DNA from: Wyeomyia smithii
Taxonomy: Eukaryota > Arthropoda > Insecta > Diptera > Culicidae
Direction of reading: 5' to 3'
Length of the DNA stretch: 64,000 bases
NCBI RefSeq assembly: GCF_029784165.1
Contig: NC_073694.1
Coordinates: forward strand, 80,061,497 to 80,125,496
This document shows positions 1 to 12,195 of the stretch, one piece after another. The notes under the pieces were generated by a model. The model had not been told where the DNA came from and made no database searches. It was given only the letters and a program-made list of their open reading frames with translations. The first letter of the stretch is position 1, and every line of letters begins with the position of its first letter. Both the position numbers and the translations under genes were made by a program.

Positions 1-167
1 GGGAATTATTGAGCCTCATAAAAAATATACACCGTAATTTTGTTTTCAAATATTTTGAAAATTCTAATTTCAACACTATTTAAAATATTTGTTTTCTAAT
101 GATTTTAGAAGATTCAGACATTTCAGTTATTTTAGATTAAGTAGTTTGTTAACGGCGCGATTTCGAT

Positions 168-266
168 GAGCGCCGGGCGGAAAGAGTTTCCTTTTTACTC
201 CAAAAATAAGCCATGAAAATTCGAAGTAGATCCGAGTTCATTTAATGGGCCCACAAAACGCTTATA
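168..266 (+). repeat. Inverted repeat, left copy (partner at 5377-5474)
   Basis: This segment, starting GAGCGCCGGGC and running through a GGGCCCACAAA-like motif to CTTAT, reappears as a diverged reverse complement at 5377-5474. The match runs about 100 bp with small indels. It may be the TIR of a 5.3-kb DNA transposon or two oppositely oriented copies of one short repeat. No target-site duplication could be found. Confidence 0.6.
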
Positions 267-393
267 TTAAAAAAAAAAATAGATTCTCATAACTGTTGTT
301 TTTCATCTCTTTCTGAAGTTTTTCGCCTCAGTTTCTTAAAAAAGTTGTATATTTTGCGTCGAAATGCTCTTTAATTATAAAATCATATCATTA

Positions 394-545
394 GGGATAT
401 TCACATATTACGTAACGCTAAATTATAGCAATTTTGAACACCTCCCACCCCTAAATAACGCAATTTTGCATGGGGCCTCGCGCAATGGAACTCTTCGTTG
501 AATATCCCCTTCTCCTTAGTACGTTACGTAATAAATGAATGACTT
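394..545. mobile_element. Short MITE-like element with ATTACGTAACG ends
   Basis: The left end reads GGGATATTCACATATTACG and the right end, on the other strand, contains CATTTATTACGTAACG, giving imperfect inverted ends around 150 bp. The ends resemble the ATAAATGACGTAG-type ends of the TTA-flanked MITE at 51848. No clean TSD is seen, so this is probably an old copy. Confidence 0.4.
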
Positions 546-1189
546 CTCATATTCGTTAGAGGTTTTGAAACTGCCATTCAGTGATTATATCCTTAATCGT
601 ACTTCATTGCAGCAACTGCGTGAAGTGAACCGCCACAATCGGATTGGTGAAGAAAAATTATTAAGATTATCAAGAACTTTTTGTATAGATTCAATATTAT
701 TTTTAGTATTATTATTATTATTATTATTTTCTATGAAACAGTTCAGCACTAGTGATCTGAATGTACTAAGATGGTGATTTTATCAAATACGGTCGGTAGA
801 TCGAATAGCAATTCTGTTGATCGAATAGCAATTCTCATGAGTTTCGATGGAAGTGCAAAGTTCATGGGCGCGCTTAAAATTGATCTAAGCTACGGCAAAA
901 ATATCGCCTAAGAAGTTCATAATACCAAATATATTAAATACCAATATAGTTCACTTACGTGATATTATGAAGACAAATTGAAAATGACAGAAGCGTTAGT
1001 CACCTTTTCGACCGCTAGGTGCGCCACTTCTGATTTTGTTCTACACGACATGCGAAAAGAGTAACTTTTGACAACAATATTACCCTAATGGTTACACTGA
1101 AAAAATGCACATTTTATTGTGAAGTGGACTCGGCCGAATATTTTATAATAATAAAGTTCGCCTATGTATGAGGCAATCCATGGGTGGTG

Positions 1190-2350
1190 TTCCACGGTTT
1201 GTACGTTTGTCGACCTTCGACAATATTTTGAGTTGTAAAATGGTGACTTCCGGTGACTGGTAAACTGCTGAAAATGACCAAATACCACCTAATATGGGTT
1301 ATTTTTTTAACCAGAATGACGTTCAGAGGCCAGAAATTGTCTCCAAATGCCAGTTTGAAATCCAAGATGGCGACTTCCGGTTTCTGCAAAATAGCGACAA
1401 ATGACCAAATATGGGTATTTCCGCGATTGTTATGATGCACTGAAGCCACAAATCGACCTCAGACTACATTTTGAATTGTAAGATGGCGACTTCCAGTGAT
1501 TGGAAAAGAAACGAAAACGATCAAATACCACCTAATATGGATGTTTCTTTAACCAGAATGTTGCTCAGAGACCAGAAATTGTCTCCAAATGCCATTTTGA
1601 AATCCAATATGGCGACTTCCGGTTCCTAAACAACAGTGGCAAGAGGCCAAATAACACTCATTATGGGTATTTCCGGGATTGTTATGATGTACTGAAGTTA
1701 CAAATCGACCTCAGATAACATTATGAATTGTAAAATGACGACTTCCGCTGAATGGGAAACTGCCGAAAATGACCAAATACCACCCAATATGGGTATTTCT
1801 TCAACCGGTCGATTTCCATCCAATATGAGATGCTTCGATACCAGAATGTTACACAGGAGCTGGAATCGACCACAGACACCATTTTGAATTCTAAGATGGT
1901 GACTTCCGGTTTCTGTAAAACTGCCGAAAATGACTAAATAACACCAATTATTGGTGTTTCTTAAACCAGATTGACGCTCATGGGCCAGAAATTGTCTCCA
2001 AATGCCATTTTAAAATCCAGGGTGGTGACTTCCGGTTTCTGGAAAATAGCCTAAAGGGACCAAATACCACCCAATATGAGTGTTTCTTTAACCAGAATGA
2101 TGCATGGAGCTAAAAATTGACCTCAGACACCATTTTGAATTGTAAGATGGTAACTTCTGGGAAACAGCAGAATACTACTGCATATGAATATTTCCGTAAT
2201 CGAAATAATGTATAGAAGCCAAGCATTGACCCTGGACACCATCTTGAATGCGAAGATGACCACTTTCAGTTTCTGGAAAACAACGAAAATAACTGAATAC
2301 CACCCAATATGAGTGTTTTCGGAATAGAGGTGATGTACTAAAGGCAAAAG
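1190..2350. repeat. Tandem satellite, about 126-bp unit, about nine diverged copies
   Basis: The motif GATGGCGACTTCCGGTTTC or a variant recurs near 1246, 1371, 1486, 1612, 1738, 1899, 2025, 2151 and 2260, mostly 115-126 bp apart. Each unit also has a CAAATACCACCCAATATGG segment and an AACCAGAATG segment. Short ORFs on both strands here follow the repeat and are not genes. Confidence 0.8.
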
Positions 2351-3387
2351 TCGAGGATGTTGTCATTCCGATAAAACTAATAATTTCAAACGATATAAAC
2401 AAATCGCAAGAAATCAATGAATTTGGAATGTTGAAAATTTTTAAATCAAACACAAAAATAGGTGGGACGAAGTTTGCCGGGTCAGATAGTAAATACATAA
2501 ATATGCTGGTTAAAGCAAAGCTGCAAGTGATGAATACGAAGCTTAGAACTTGAGAGCAAAAAATTCGGAGGAATAAAAAAACAAAAAAATACTTTCAAAA
2601 CGAAGAAAACTAAACATTAAATCCATACTTGTATCCATACTTAAATTGTTAAATTGATAGAACATTCAAGTGTTATCTAAGCTAAAAGTTGCACAACAAC
2701 CATATACGACTATTGACAACCATTGTGCGGTTTCTCCTTTTATCTTTTTCACGGGGTAATTGAAATATTCATTTAATTGTACTCGTCGTGGACTGACTAT
2801 TGAGCTTGAGCTTGACGGCCGCACATTTCGTAGTGGCTTCCCGTGATGGATCTGAGCTAGTGGAGTTACACACGGAACCACGTATATAGCAACTTGGGAT
2901 TACTTTACCATTTACACGTCGTGGCCTGATTATTTGAATATTTCTTCTTCGTGCCTCGATAAGCTACATCTATTATATTATCAATTTTTAACTCCCGGAA
3001 TGGTGTTAGTTTTAAATACAAACAATATACGCACGAAATCTGCAACATTTTTTTTCTGTGAAAGTATGAAATTGAGTCAACTAAATCTAAAATTGAGTAA
3101 ATTCAGTTTCGTGTGTGAATGTCACACGCTCACAGAAATTCAACAACAATGCACAGTGGTACAGTAAGGCAATGTAGGCGGACATGAGTTTTTCGATGCG
3201 ATTTTGTGGTTTTAGAATAAAATTTTTCATAAAATTTTATAAAATTTATTTTAATATTTATTTAATATTTTTATAAAATTAAAAATTTTTTAATATCATT
3301 TATATTTGCCCTAAACGGAGACATCAATATATCAAAAAACCTATTTTTCAAATAGAAATAGTGAAAACTCTTCATCTGTACAATATA
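2351..3387. other. No gene recognised; AT-rich spacer with repeat fragments
   Basis: No ORF with recognisable protein features. Around 2805-2825 there is a duplicated TGAGCTTGAGCTTGACGG phrase of a kind I associate with dispersed mosquito repeats (from memory, unverified). A very AT-rich stretch lies at 3215-3300. Confidence 0.4.
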
Positions 3388-3910
3388 CACTGTTCATTCG
3401 TTAACTTCAGCCGAAGGCCTAGCCCAGTTAACGAATGTCGCTCGCTAACTGGGCTGACATTTCAAATGTCGTCAAATATCGAGGAGGATTTCGATGTAAT
3501 GGCGCTAGGCAAAACTCTCAGCGAAAATTGGAAAATGTTTTAAACAAATACACTAAAAATCCTGATTGATAAACAGAAAATGAGAAAAAATAAATTATTA
3601 GCCTTGCGTGTGCTTTATATGCACTAACCGTTGCCTGGAAACATATTCTTTTCATAAAACATTTATTTGACCTGGAAACGAATAGATAAATATCTAGCGG
3701 ATCGCATGTGTGATGACAACCAAAATCCATTGGACTGAAAAAATCAATCTCAATTCACTATTCATGTGCCCCTATCTCGTTCTGACAGCAATATGCCAAA
3801 CGCTGATGTTTGACGTTCATCTGCTTTTTAGCTGGGCTATAGCCCAGTTAGCGAACGCCCAGTTAAAAAGCAGCCCAGTTAAACAGCACCCAATTAGCGA
3901 ACAGTTACTG
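3388..3910. mobile_element. TIR element, pogo/Tc1-type MITE candidate, TA target site
   Basis: The left end CACTGTTCATTCGTTAAC and the right end (reverse complement CAGTAACTGTTCGCTAATTG) share an ACTGTTC core and are flanked by TA at 3386-3387 and 3911-3912. Near both ends lie further short palindromes built from AGCCCAGTTAGCGAAC. The ends are imperfect, so the superfamily is tentative. Confidence 0.45.
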
Positions 3911-5376
3911 TATCGACAATGTTTTTTCGTCAAAATTGGCGTATTTTTGATTAAAGTTACCGAAGAAAACTTTGTTTTTAAATTTGAATTGAAAATATAG
4001 AGCTAAAAGACTGTTTTTGGAAACCAAATTTCATGTCTACAAAAAAGTTTGTTTACAAAGTTACTTAGAATTAGTTGGTCTACAAGTTTGCCAAAGAATG
4101 TTTACAATTATTTATGCAAATAAAAACAAGTTAGTTTGTTTTTATTTCGTTGATTTTAGGACCACCCTAATTTTCATTCGCACATAAATAGAGGACTATG
4201 TATAAGAAACAACTTTTTACAAAAACTATGGCTTTAAACCGCAAACCAAAATCGCAACGAAAAGCTTATGTCCTAAATTGCCTTATTGTACCACTGTGCA
4301 ATGAGTTTAGTTACCTTTTTCACCACAAGAGGGGGTGTTCCCTGTCTGTCTTCACGGGAATATATGGGAAATTCGAGAGTGAACTATATTGTTATTTAAA
4401 GATATTTGATAATACGCTAGTGGTTTGAAATATTTCGGAAGAAGACCTTAAACACTTTTCTTTAACCGTTTTACAAGAGCATCAAACGAAATCAACTCAT
4501 TCACAGCCAAACAACTCACTCACCATTCATTGACCATAAATTGCATTCAAGACATGTCCCTGTTGGTAATCAAACTTCACATTCAGGTGTTTTCCGGATG
4601 TACGAGTGCTGTCTAATGTATTATTCAAGTTATGAATTCTCTACGTGATTCTTTCGCTTATGCCGAAATTGATAGTCGTCTCAGACGCTGTAACTGAAAA
4701 GATGAAGAATCGCTTGTGGTATTTATGCCCAGAATAAGTTGGATTGGCTGATACCTTACCAGTCAGCTCCAGGCCGAAGTGTCCCTTGCTGTTCGAAAAA
4801 GTCGTCTCCATTGGGTGATATCTCGTTTGAAATTAAACAAAAAATGATCAGGCGATTAAAAGCGAATGGTCCTTAGGGTGAAACGGTAAACAGCCAATTA
4901 GAATCACCACTGCGAATTTTCAGAAGCACAAGACTCGGAAATAGATAAAACAAAAATATTTGCTTCACCGCAGCAAACATGAAATAGCGTTTTCACAGGT
5001 GACGCATTAACTGTTACCGAGTCTTGTGCCTTTGAAAATTCAAAATGGTGGTTGGAAGCCGGTCATTTTTTTTTGGTTTCAACACCTAATGTTAAACTTA
5101 TGAAAAATTCTAACCGTGTTTCAACACATAATTAAGACGAATTTCAGTTTATATTGCATGTTGATTTATACCGAAAAAATACAATACACCTCATTCAATA
5201 TACGAACTTTTTAACAAACACCAAAAGTTATAAATTTTTTTAAACTTAAATTATAGGGTGATAATATTACTGTTTCATAAAAATACAAGTGCATTTGAAT
5301 AAGTTTATCGAGAGATATATGTTAAAAAAAGAAAAAAAAACTCCGTACAATTTTCATGTAAATCGATTTCTCAAAC
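3911..5376. other. No gene recognised; contains a hairpin near 4910-5053
   Basis: Nothing convincingly coding. The sequence at about 4910-4940 (containing GCACAAGACTCGG) is repeated as an imperfect reverse complement at about 5017-5053 (CCGAGTCTTGTGC), making a fold-back of about 145 bp. A short minus-strand stretch near 4755-4815 looks faintly coding but is closed by stops in each frame. Confidence 0.4.
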
Positions 5377-5474
5377 ATAAGCACTTTGTGGGTCCATTGA
5401 ATAAACTCCGATGAACTTCAAATTTTCGTGGCTTATTGTAAAGGTCAAAAGGAAACTTTTTCAGCCCGGCGCTC
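5377..5474 (-). repeat. Inverted repeat, right copy (partner at 168-266)
   Basis: Diverged reverse complement of 168-266, ending in GAGCGCCGGGC on the minus strand. It is the only long-range match seen between the two ends of the 5' flank. Confidence 0.6.
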
Positions 5475-5634
5475 ATTAAGATCGATAGTTTCAAAAACGG
5501 CCATATAAAATATGGCCATTCTAATGAATACTAACTTTACTTTATACTTTATATACATCATGAGTGATTAATCCTCATTTGAAAATAGCTACGCTTGCAT
5601 ATTATTTGCTGAAATCGGAACAAAGGAGTGATAC

Positions 5635-5865
5635 CACAGACAGACGTCCAAGCAAGAACAACATTGATCGAAAATTCTGTGTAAATTTTCAAATAGAATT
5701 GCGTTATAAATCACTTGTACACTAGTGCCGCCTGGTGACCTTATCGCTACAATACATTTTCGCTGGTGTACGAGGCTGGCGTCACTGGTAGCGCTATCTG
5801 GTTACGAATTGCTACTACAAAAAACTTTACACAAGTTTGGAACTCAGTTTGGACGTTTGTCTGCG
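5635..5865. mobile_element. MITE, CACAGACAGACGTCC ends, 7-bp TSD
   Basis: 231-bp element with inverted ends CACAGACAGACGTCCAAGC and (from the right) CGCAGACAAACGTCCAAAC. It is flanked by the direct repeat GTGATAC at 5628-5634 and 5866-5872. It is the reverse-oriented relative of 42161-42389; the interiors share the segment around TCACTTGTACACTAG. No coding capacity. Confidence 0.85.
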
Positions 5866-6314
5866 GTGATACTTTTGCGTACAGGTTATTATTTTTTGAT
5901 TGTTTGAAAATATTGCTCCATTCTGTTACTCCTTGTTTATATTCTTCATATGATACCTTTTGACATTTTTGATGAATTATCATTATTTTTCTGGTTTCTG
6001 TTTTTTTTTTTAAATAAATCAATCATTAACCGTTTTTTTCTGTTCTCTATTGCTTTTATTTACTTTACAATTTTTTGACTTCTGACGGCTACTGCCGGTA
6101 ATTTGGTTTGTGTTAATGTTCCTTGACTTATTTCAGTTCAAACTGTTCGTAATTATTTCTCGTACGCCATCAAGTTTTGCTTCTAGTGATTCTGCAATTA
6201 AACACCCTCAAGGTTTTACTTTCACCCAGGGGTCATTAGAGGATACAAACATCTTTTATATTTAACACACCTTGCTTGCATATATTCAATTTGTTCAATT
6301 CTCGTTTTCCATAG

Positions 6315-9300
6315 CTAATATACGGTATGGTTCTCCTACATCCTGGGAGGTCACCGTGAAGGAACAATCAAATGACATCCGGTATTACAGTGATTCAGAA
6401 GGATCGTTTGTAACGGATGACGGATTTGACAGTGCTAGTACTGAGAGTGATGAGGAACAAAACTGTGGCCTTAAAATTGAATTTAAATCTGATAATTTAG
6501 CGGAAGCAATTGAAACTGAACATGATATAATCAAACGTCAGAAGCAGATGGATATCATCAAAAGTACAAATTTAAATGAGCAACAATATCAGAATTCTAA
6601 GAATGTTACCAGTGGTTTCGATTGCACTAGTATTGAAACATTGGAGACTAGACTTCAATATCATGTTCATCAATTCGAAAAATCTACTAATGAATTCAAA
6701 GAGCAAATTAAGAATTCTGGCACACTGGTCAAGTTTGATGAACCACTTTCTGCAAAAATTTTACAGAAAAATAATAGTAGTACAGTATCGAATAGTTCGA
6801 GCCATATTTATAATTTATTTCCATATGCGCCGAAGGAACAAGTAAATCTTTACATATCAGTAGCAAGCGATGGATCACAAATCATGAATCTCGATGGATT
6901 TTACGAGATCAATAGGCAGTACTTCCCTGAAGAATATACCATACTCGGAACTGGTGATTTATTTGACACTTTCAATGATGATAATGTGGTTACTGTGGAC
7001 GAAAAAGGTCTCAAGAAAATTGTGTTGAACGTTACTAACCCTTTTGTAAAGGACAAAAAACCTCCGGAAATCAGTAACGAATACAATCAGTCTTTTGGTA
7101 AATCCACATCTTTTATACAGACTTCAAACATTTGTGATGTCAAAACGAATGAATTCAGCTTTGATTATCAGCCTGACTTGAACAATCACCCAGGACCAAG
7201 TCCCAGCATAATTCTACAAGCATTAACAATGTCTAACGCCAATGATGGTATAAACCTGGAGCGCCTTGAAACTATTGGAGATTCTTTTTTAAAATATGCG
7301 ATCACTACCTATTTATACTGCACTTATGAAAACGTACATGAAGGAAAATTAAGTCACTTACGATCAAAGCAAGTGTCGAACTTGAATTTGTATAGGCTAG
7401 GAAGACGAAAAGTTCTTGGAGAGAGTATGATTGCCACGAAATTTGAGCCTCATGATAATTGGTTACCGCCTTGCTATTATGTGCCAAAAGAGCTTGAGCA
7501 GGCCCTTATCGATGCTAAGGTAAGTTACATTATATTTGCTTGGTAGCGAAATTGGTGCTTTAAACTTATTTTAATTACTTGCTGATTAGATACCCGCTTG
7601 CCATTGGAATTTAGCAGACTTACCAGATATAAAGCAACTTTCAAGCGAAGAGATTTGTAAGCTAGTGAAAGAACGTGCCCAGTCTCTTGGACTTCTTGAC
7701 GATGTGAGTGTGCTAGTTTTTCAAGGATTAATCAATAAATAATTGCTAACACAGTTATTACTTTTTTTTTAGTCTGACAGTGAGGATCGCGAACAGATGA
7801 AAGAAATCCAACACCTAGAAATTCGTAATGACGAATTCATAAAAAATTCAGACTACTTCGCTTGCTTTATCCCATACAACTTAGTCACCCAACATAGTAT
7901 TCCAGACAAATCCGTCGCTGACTGTGTGGAGGCTTTGATAGGTGCTTATCTGATAGAGTGTGGCCCAAGAGGGGCGTTGCTCTTGATGGCATGGCTCGGA
8001 ATAAGAGTGCTACCGGTTCAAGAAATACTGTTTGAAGTGGATCAGAATCGCATTCCTGGAAGTTCTCCTCACTACGAAAAAGATGGAAAAATACTACAAA
8101 CTGTATACGGCTTCTGGACTCCTCCTCGGTCACCACTGTTAAAATATGCCATGAATCCAGAAGCAACTTTGGAACACCTACTTAATGGCTATAATGCCTT
8201 TGAGGATTCATTGGGATACCACTTCAAAGACCGATCCTATTTGTTGCAGGCTATGACCCATGCTTCTTACTGCCCAAACCGGTTGACTGATTGCTATCAG
8301 CGGCTAGAGTTTCTTGGAGATGCTGTTTTGGATTATCTCATTACACGCCATTTATATGAAGATCCAAGACAGCATTCGCCAGGGGCGTTAACAGATTTAC
8401 GTTCTGCTCTAGTCAACAACACAATTTTCGCGTCGCTAGCTGTACGACACGAATTTCATAAATACTTTAGACATCTTTCGCCCGGGTTAAATGAAGTAAT
8501 TGATCGCTTTGTAAGGATCCAACAAGAAAACGGCCACAGCATCAGTGAAGAGGTATTCTTCGTAAACTTGTGCTCGCTCTATTTTATACTTTCTCCGCGA
8601 ATACGTCCTTGATAACTTTATCCTTCATTCACAGTATTATCTTATACTAGAAGATGAGTGTGACGAAGCAGAAGACGTTGAGGTGCCAAAAGCTTTGGGT
8701 GATGTGTTTGAATCTGTTGCAGGTGCAATTTTTCTGGACTCGAGTATGTCGCTGGATGCAGTTTGGAAGGTTATATTTATTTATTTTATATTTTATTATG
8801 TAATATAAAATAGTATTTTATTCTATTATGTTATATTATATTATATTATATTATATTATATTATATTATATTATATTATATTATATTATATTATATTATA
8901 TTATATTATATTATATTATATTATATTATATTATATTATATTATATTATATTATATTATATTATATTATATTATATTATATTATATTATATTATGGCCAA
9001 TTACACTACTGGGAAAGGTATAAATAGTTCTAAACCAAAGTCGAATCATCCTCTACTATTGTGTTTCCGTATCTCAGCATGCCAACGATGAACTGCACTG
9101 CGTTCATTTTCGCATCCTCGCGAACTGCATACATTGCCCGCTTTACTAAAACTTAAAATGTAAGTCATATGACAAAAATGAAATTAGTTCGTAAAGTAAA
9201 TCTAGCCAACGGAGCTCTTCCGTGATACGCGTTCGGAGTCTAGCCACCGACTGAGGTGTCTCATCGCTTGCGCCGCTGTAGATATAATAAGTCATTATAC

Positions 9301-10265
9301 ACTGTGTGCGTGAAGAGATCACTCTCTCAGTTATAAAAAATAAACTCCCACCGGGCAGTGTGTGCAGTTCATCGTTGGCATGCTGAGATACGGGAACACA
9401 ATAGTAGAGGGTGATTCGACTTTGGTTTAGAAATATTATATTATATTATATTATATTATATTATATTATATTATATTATATTATATTATATTATATTATA
9501 TTATATTATATTATATTATATTATATTATAATATGTCCAATACCAAAAATAACAACTTGAAAACTTACTCAAGTTCCCTAAAAATTGGAAAATCAACTTC
9601 AACTTCAACTTAACAATTATTTTTAAAAAATTTTTAGTAATCCGTTTCATGAATTCTGACCCTATTCCAAAGCTGAAAGCATTAAATTAGCCAACTTTGT
9701 CTTTCATGTAATTTGAATCGGTTGAGTAGTTTTGATATTAATTGTTTTAGTATTTATTATTTCAACATGCTCTTCCGAGGAAAAAACATGGTAACTGGAA
9801 AAAGTAACCAACACATTTACAAAGTTTAAATCACGGTTGTGAGATTCAAAGATAGAAAATGACGTTTCTGCGTTTTGTTGAAAATGCTCTCTCCTATTAA
9901 ATATTTTTTATTCAATTGCCCTTTTGTATAGGTTTATCGAAGTATGATGGGACCGGAAATTGAACAATTCAGCAATTCAGTTCCCAAGTCACCAATAAGA
10001 GAACTACTGGAACTTGAGCCTGAAACCGCCAAATTTGGGTACAGCAGTAACTTTGTAATCTACGAGTATGCTAAAAAGAACACTCTTTCTTTTTAGTAAA
10101 CCAGAAAAATTGGCAGATGGACGTAGAGTTCGAGTAACGGTTGAAGTATTTGGAAAAGGAACATTCCGCGGCATTGGCCGCAATTACCGTATTGCCAAGT
10201 GTACCGCAGCAAAATGTGCTTTACGACAATTAAAAAAAATGGGTTTGATAAACAAACGTCGCTAA
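6315..10265 (+). CDS. Dcr-1: Dicer-1, C-terminal part (RNase IIIa, RNase IIIb, dsRBD), six exons
   Basis: Dicer-1 cuts pre-miRNA hairpins to about 22-nt duplexes, in flies with a dsRBD partner (Loquacious). Proposed exons: 6315-7519, 7590-7703, 7773-8552, 8635-8769, 9932-10038 and 10097-10265, all joined by GT-AG introns in frame. The first visible exon starts with an acidic, low-complexity linker, then RNase IIIa with ERLETIGDSF (from about 7259) and its second acidic site in DCVEALIGAYLIE (exon 3). RNase IIIb has QRLEFLGDAVLDY (about 8298) and DVFESVAGAIFLD in exon 4. Exon 6 encodes the dsRBD (RRVRVTVEVFGKG...NYRIAKCTAAKCALRQLKK) and the TAA stop at 10263-10265. All metal-binding acidic residues are present and the frame is clean, so the gene looks functional. 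The helicase, DUF283 and PAZ exons are not recognised in the window and must lie upstream. Dicer-1 rather than Dicer-2 is indicated by the GINLERLETIGDSFLKY type RNase IIIa and the long linker. Confidence 0.95.
8831..8994. repeat. Pentanucleotide microsatellite (TTATA)n in Dicer-1 intron
   Basis: About 33 near-perfect copies of TTATA. It lies in the 1,162-bp intron at 8770-9931 and abuts the TIR element at 9028-9433. A second block of the same repeat lies on the far side of that element. Confidence 0.95.
9028..9433. mobile_element. Fold-back TIR element inserted in the TTATA repeat
   Basis: Ends are inverted repeats of about 71 bp: TTCTAAACCAAAGTCGAATC at the left and GATTCGACTTTGGTTTAGAA at the right. 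The interior includes CATACATTGCCCGCTTTACT followed by TGTAAGTCATATGAC, both also found at 53795-53860, so the two loci share a repeat family. It is bracketed on both sides by the TTATA microsatellite, either because it inserted into it or because it seeded it. Confidence 0.75.
9434..9533. repeat. Pentanucleotide microsatellite, second block
   Basis: About 20 copies of TTATA directly after the fold-back element, in the same intron. Same repeat and same phase family as 8831-8994. Confidence 0.95.
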
Positions 10266-10273
10266 TCAATTAC

Positions 10274-10279
10274 AATAAA
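10274..10279 (+). terminator. Poly(A) signal AATAAA of Dicer-1 (candidate)
   Basis: A canonical AATAAA starts nine bases after the Dicer-1 stop codon. If used it would give a very short 3' UTR. A downstream site could also be used. Confidence 0.4.
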
Positions 10280-10661
10280 ACAATTCATTGAGACTGTCCA
10301 GTATATTAAATCTGATCCAGCGTACCGAATGTCATTAAAATTAGCACTCGCGAATATTTCTAAATGAACACTAAATTTTAATTACAAAAAGGATTGAATT
10401 TCAAAATTGAAATTTTAGTTACAAAAAAGGATTTAATTATTTGAGGAACCTGGAGTTCTTCTTCTTCGGGTGGGTTGTCTAGCTGGTCGCCGGAGGCGAA
10501 TTACTTCTGCACTAGGCCCAGGTAAAAATGTCAAAACCTCCAGGAGCAATCCTACCTGACGAACTGGTCAATAGCAACCGACGGAGCACAGGTGAGCGAA
10601 TTCACTCTGGACTGAAGGTTTCAACGGCAATTATATGTTGTAAATGGAGAACGTAGGGGTA
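10280..10661. other. Dicer-1 3' flank, no gene recognised
   Basis: AT-rich to about 10440, then a more GC-balanced stretch without an ORF of note. It may include 3' UTR. Confidence 0.4.
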
Positions 10662-12195
10662 CTGGGGGTAAGCCCGGCACTGAGGGTAAGACCGTCACCC
10701 CTAGGATTTTACTAAAAAACGCTAATTAACTGTGTTTTGGAATATGTGAAGTGTTGGTATTTAATATTTTAGACATTTTAAGACACATCGAAGCCAGAGT
10801 CTATGGTATATAGAGTCGCGCGAAGAGAAAATCTATCGTTTCGGCAACACAGTTTTTGTGCCGTTTGTTGCCAAGAACTATACAGTTCTGTTTTTCACCA
10901 TGCATAAGCGAATATCATTTTTTGAAATTCTTCACTAGGTACACAGTTTTGAAAGATTACACCGGTGATGTTTTGTTAAATTTAAGTGAACCAGTGTACA
11001 GGTTTAATGTTGGATTAAAATGTGTAAGTAAAACTTCGGAAAAACACATATTCTTTATTACGCTCAATTACAACACTTTTCATCCACTCCTAACATTATC
11101 ACCTTGTTTATTTACATTGCTCGATTGGTACCCTCGTTTGACACTGATTTGGTTCCTTTGGTTTCATCTTTGCGGGACTCTTAAACATAGACTCTGATCG
11201 AAGCCACCGTGAAACGTCAAACGTCAAAATAATAGACAAAACATACGCTACTGCAGCTGATGCGTAAAAGGATGTAATTTTTCGTGAGTGGAACTTAAGC
11301 TTTTATTCATTTGAAAAGACTAAAAAAAATTTTCTTTGCTCTACAATTTATTGCCTGTATTGTTAGCATCACAGGAATTCGATCTGAGGTAAATTGAAGC
11401 GGTAAATTTGTAGAAATACTCTTTTAAAAAAAATGTGTGCTGTCGGGGTAACACCGTCACCCAGTGAGTGGGGTAAGCCCGACATGGTCTGAGGCTAGTT
11501 GGATGTTACTGACACATATTCCTCATCTATTACCGATGTCTCGCTGATTAAATAAATTAATTATTCGACTTGGAACCATGCACTCAAGCTCATCTGTGAT
11601 TTATGAATGATTCCAAGGGTTAAAAGAGGTGCCAAATGTACTGAATCAAGTCACCAAACTGACGGCTTTCCCGGTGGTATTTGAAATATGCTCCGGTGTG
11701 GTCAGTTTGATCCTGGCTTCAATGAAACTAGTTAATAATACAATTTAAAGTGTCACATGATAGGCTTGCCGAGTATCAAATTCTTTCATTGTTTATACAT
11801 AATGTTCACCGGAACTTGTTCCGGCAATCTGCCCAGAACCAGCTAACCGACAACAACCAAATTCAACAGTAACATACAGAAATGTAAGATCTCTCATTCG
11901 GCGGTTTCCGAATTCAAATTGGTTCAGTTGATTCGAGTTAATTCATGAACAAACTTAGGTGCCGGTGTTACCCCCAAGGGGTGCCGGTTTCACCCGCACT
12001 GATCGCCAAACGTCGTTTTTATCTTAGTTTTAAAACTTCATTATTCCTTGTAAAATAACAGTTTGAAAGTACTGAAAACCTTCATATCTTGTAGAAAAGA
12101 ATCGGGGCAATGAGTCTGTGAAAGAAATATAAAAATATTCGCCATCAAGTGCTACTAAAGAATCATTTTCCTTAGGGGGCCGGGCTTACCCCCAG
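10662..12195. mobile_element. TIR element, CTGGGGGTAAGCCCGGC ends, TA target site
   Basis: 1,534-bp element with perfect 17-bp inverted ends CTGGGGGTAAGCCCGGC. Both ends are flanked by TA (10660-10661 and 12196-12197), as in Tc1/mariner/pogo elements. Degenerate versions of the end motif recur inside (GGGGTAACACCGTCACCC near 11447, GGTGTTACCCCCAAGGGG near 11964). The longest ORF, 10856-11197, has no recognised similarity, so I treat it as non-autonomous. Confidence 0.75.

Noticed and set aside
1162..1449. Genes on either strand in the satellite
   Set aside because: ORFs repeat with the 126-bp unit and show no recognisable family features.
4740..4815. A minus-strand exon ending in GACTGGTAAGG
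   Set aside because: A donor-like site is present, but stops occur soon upstream in each frame and no family was recognised. It may be an old repeat fragment.
6137..6253. An extra Dicer-1 exon after TTTCAG at 6136
   Set aside because: The stretch is open and follows an acceptor-like site, but no good donor joins it in frame to 6315 and I do not recognise the peptide.
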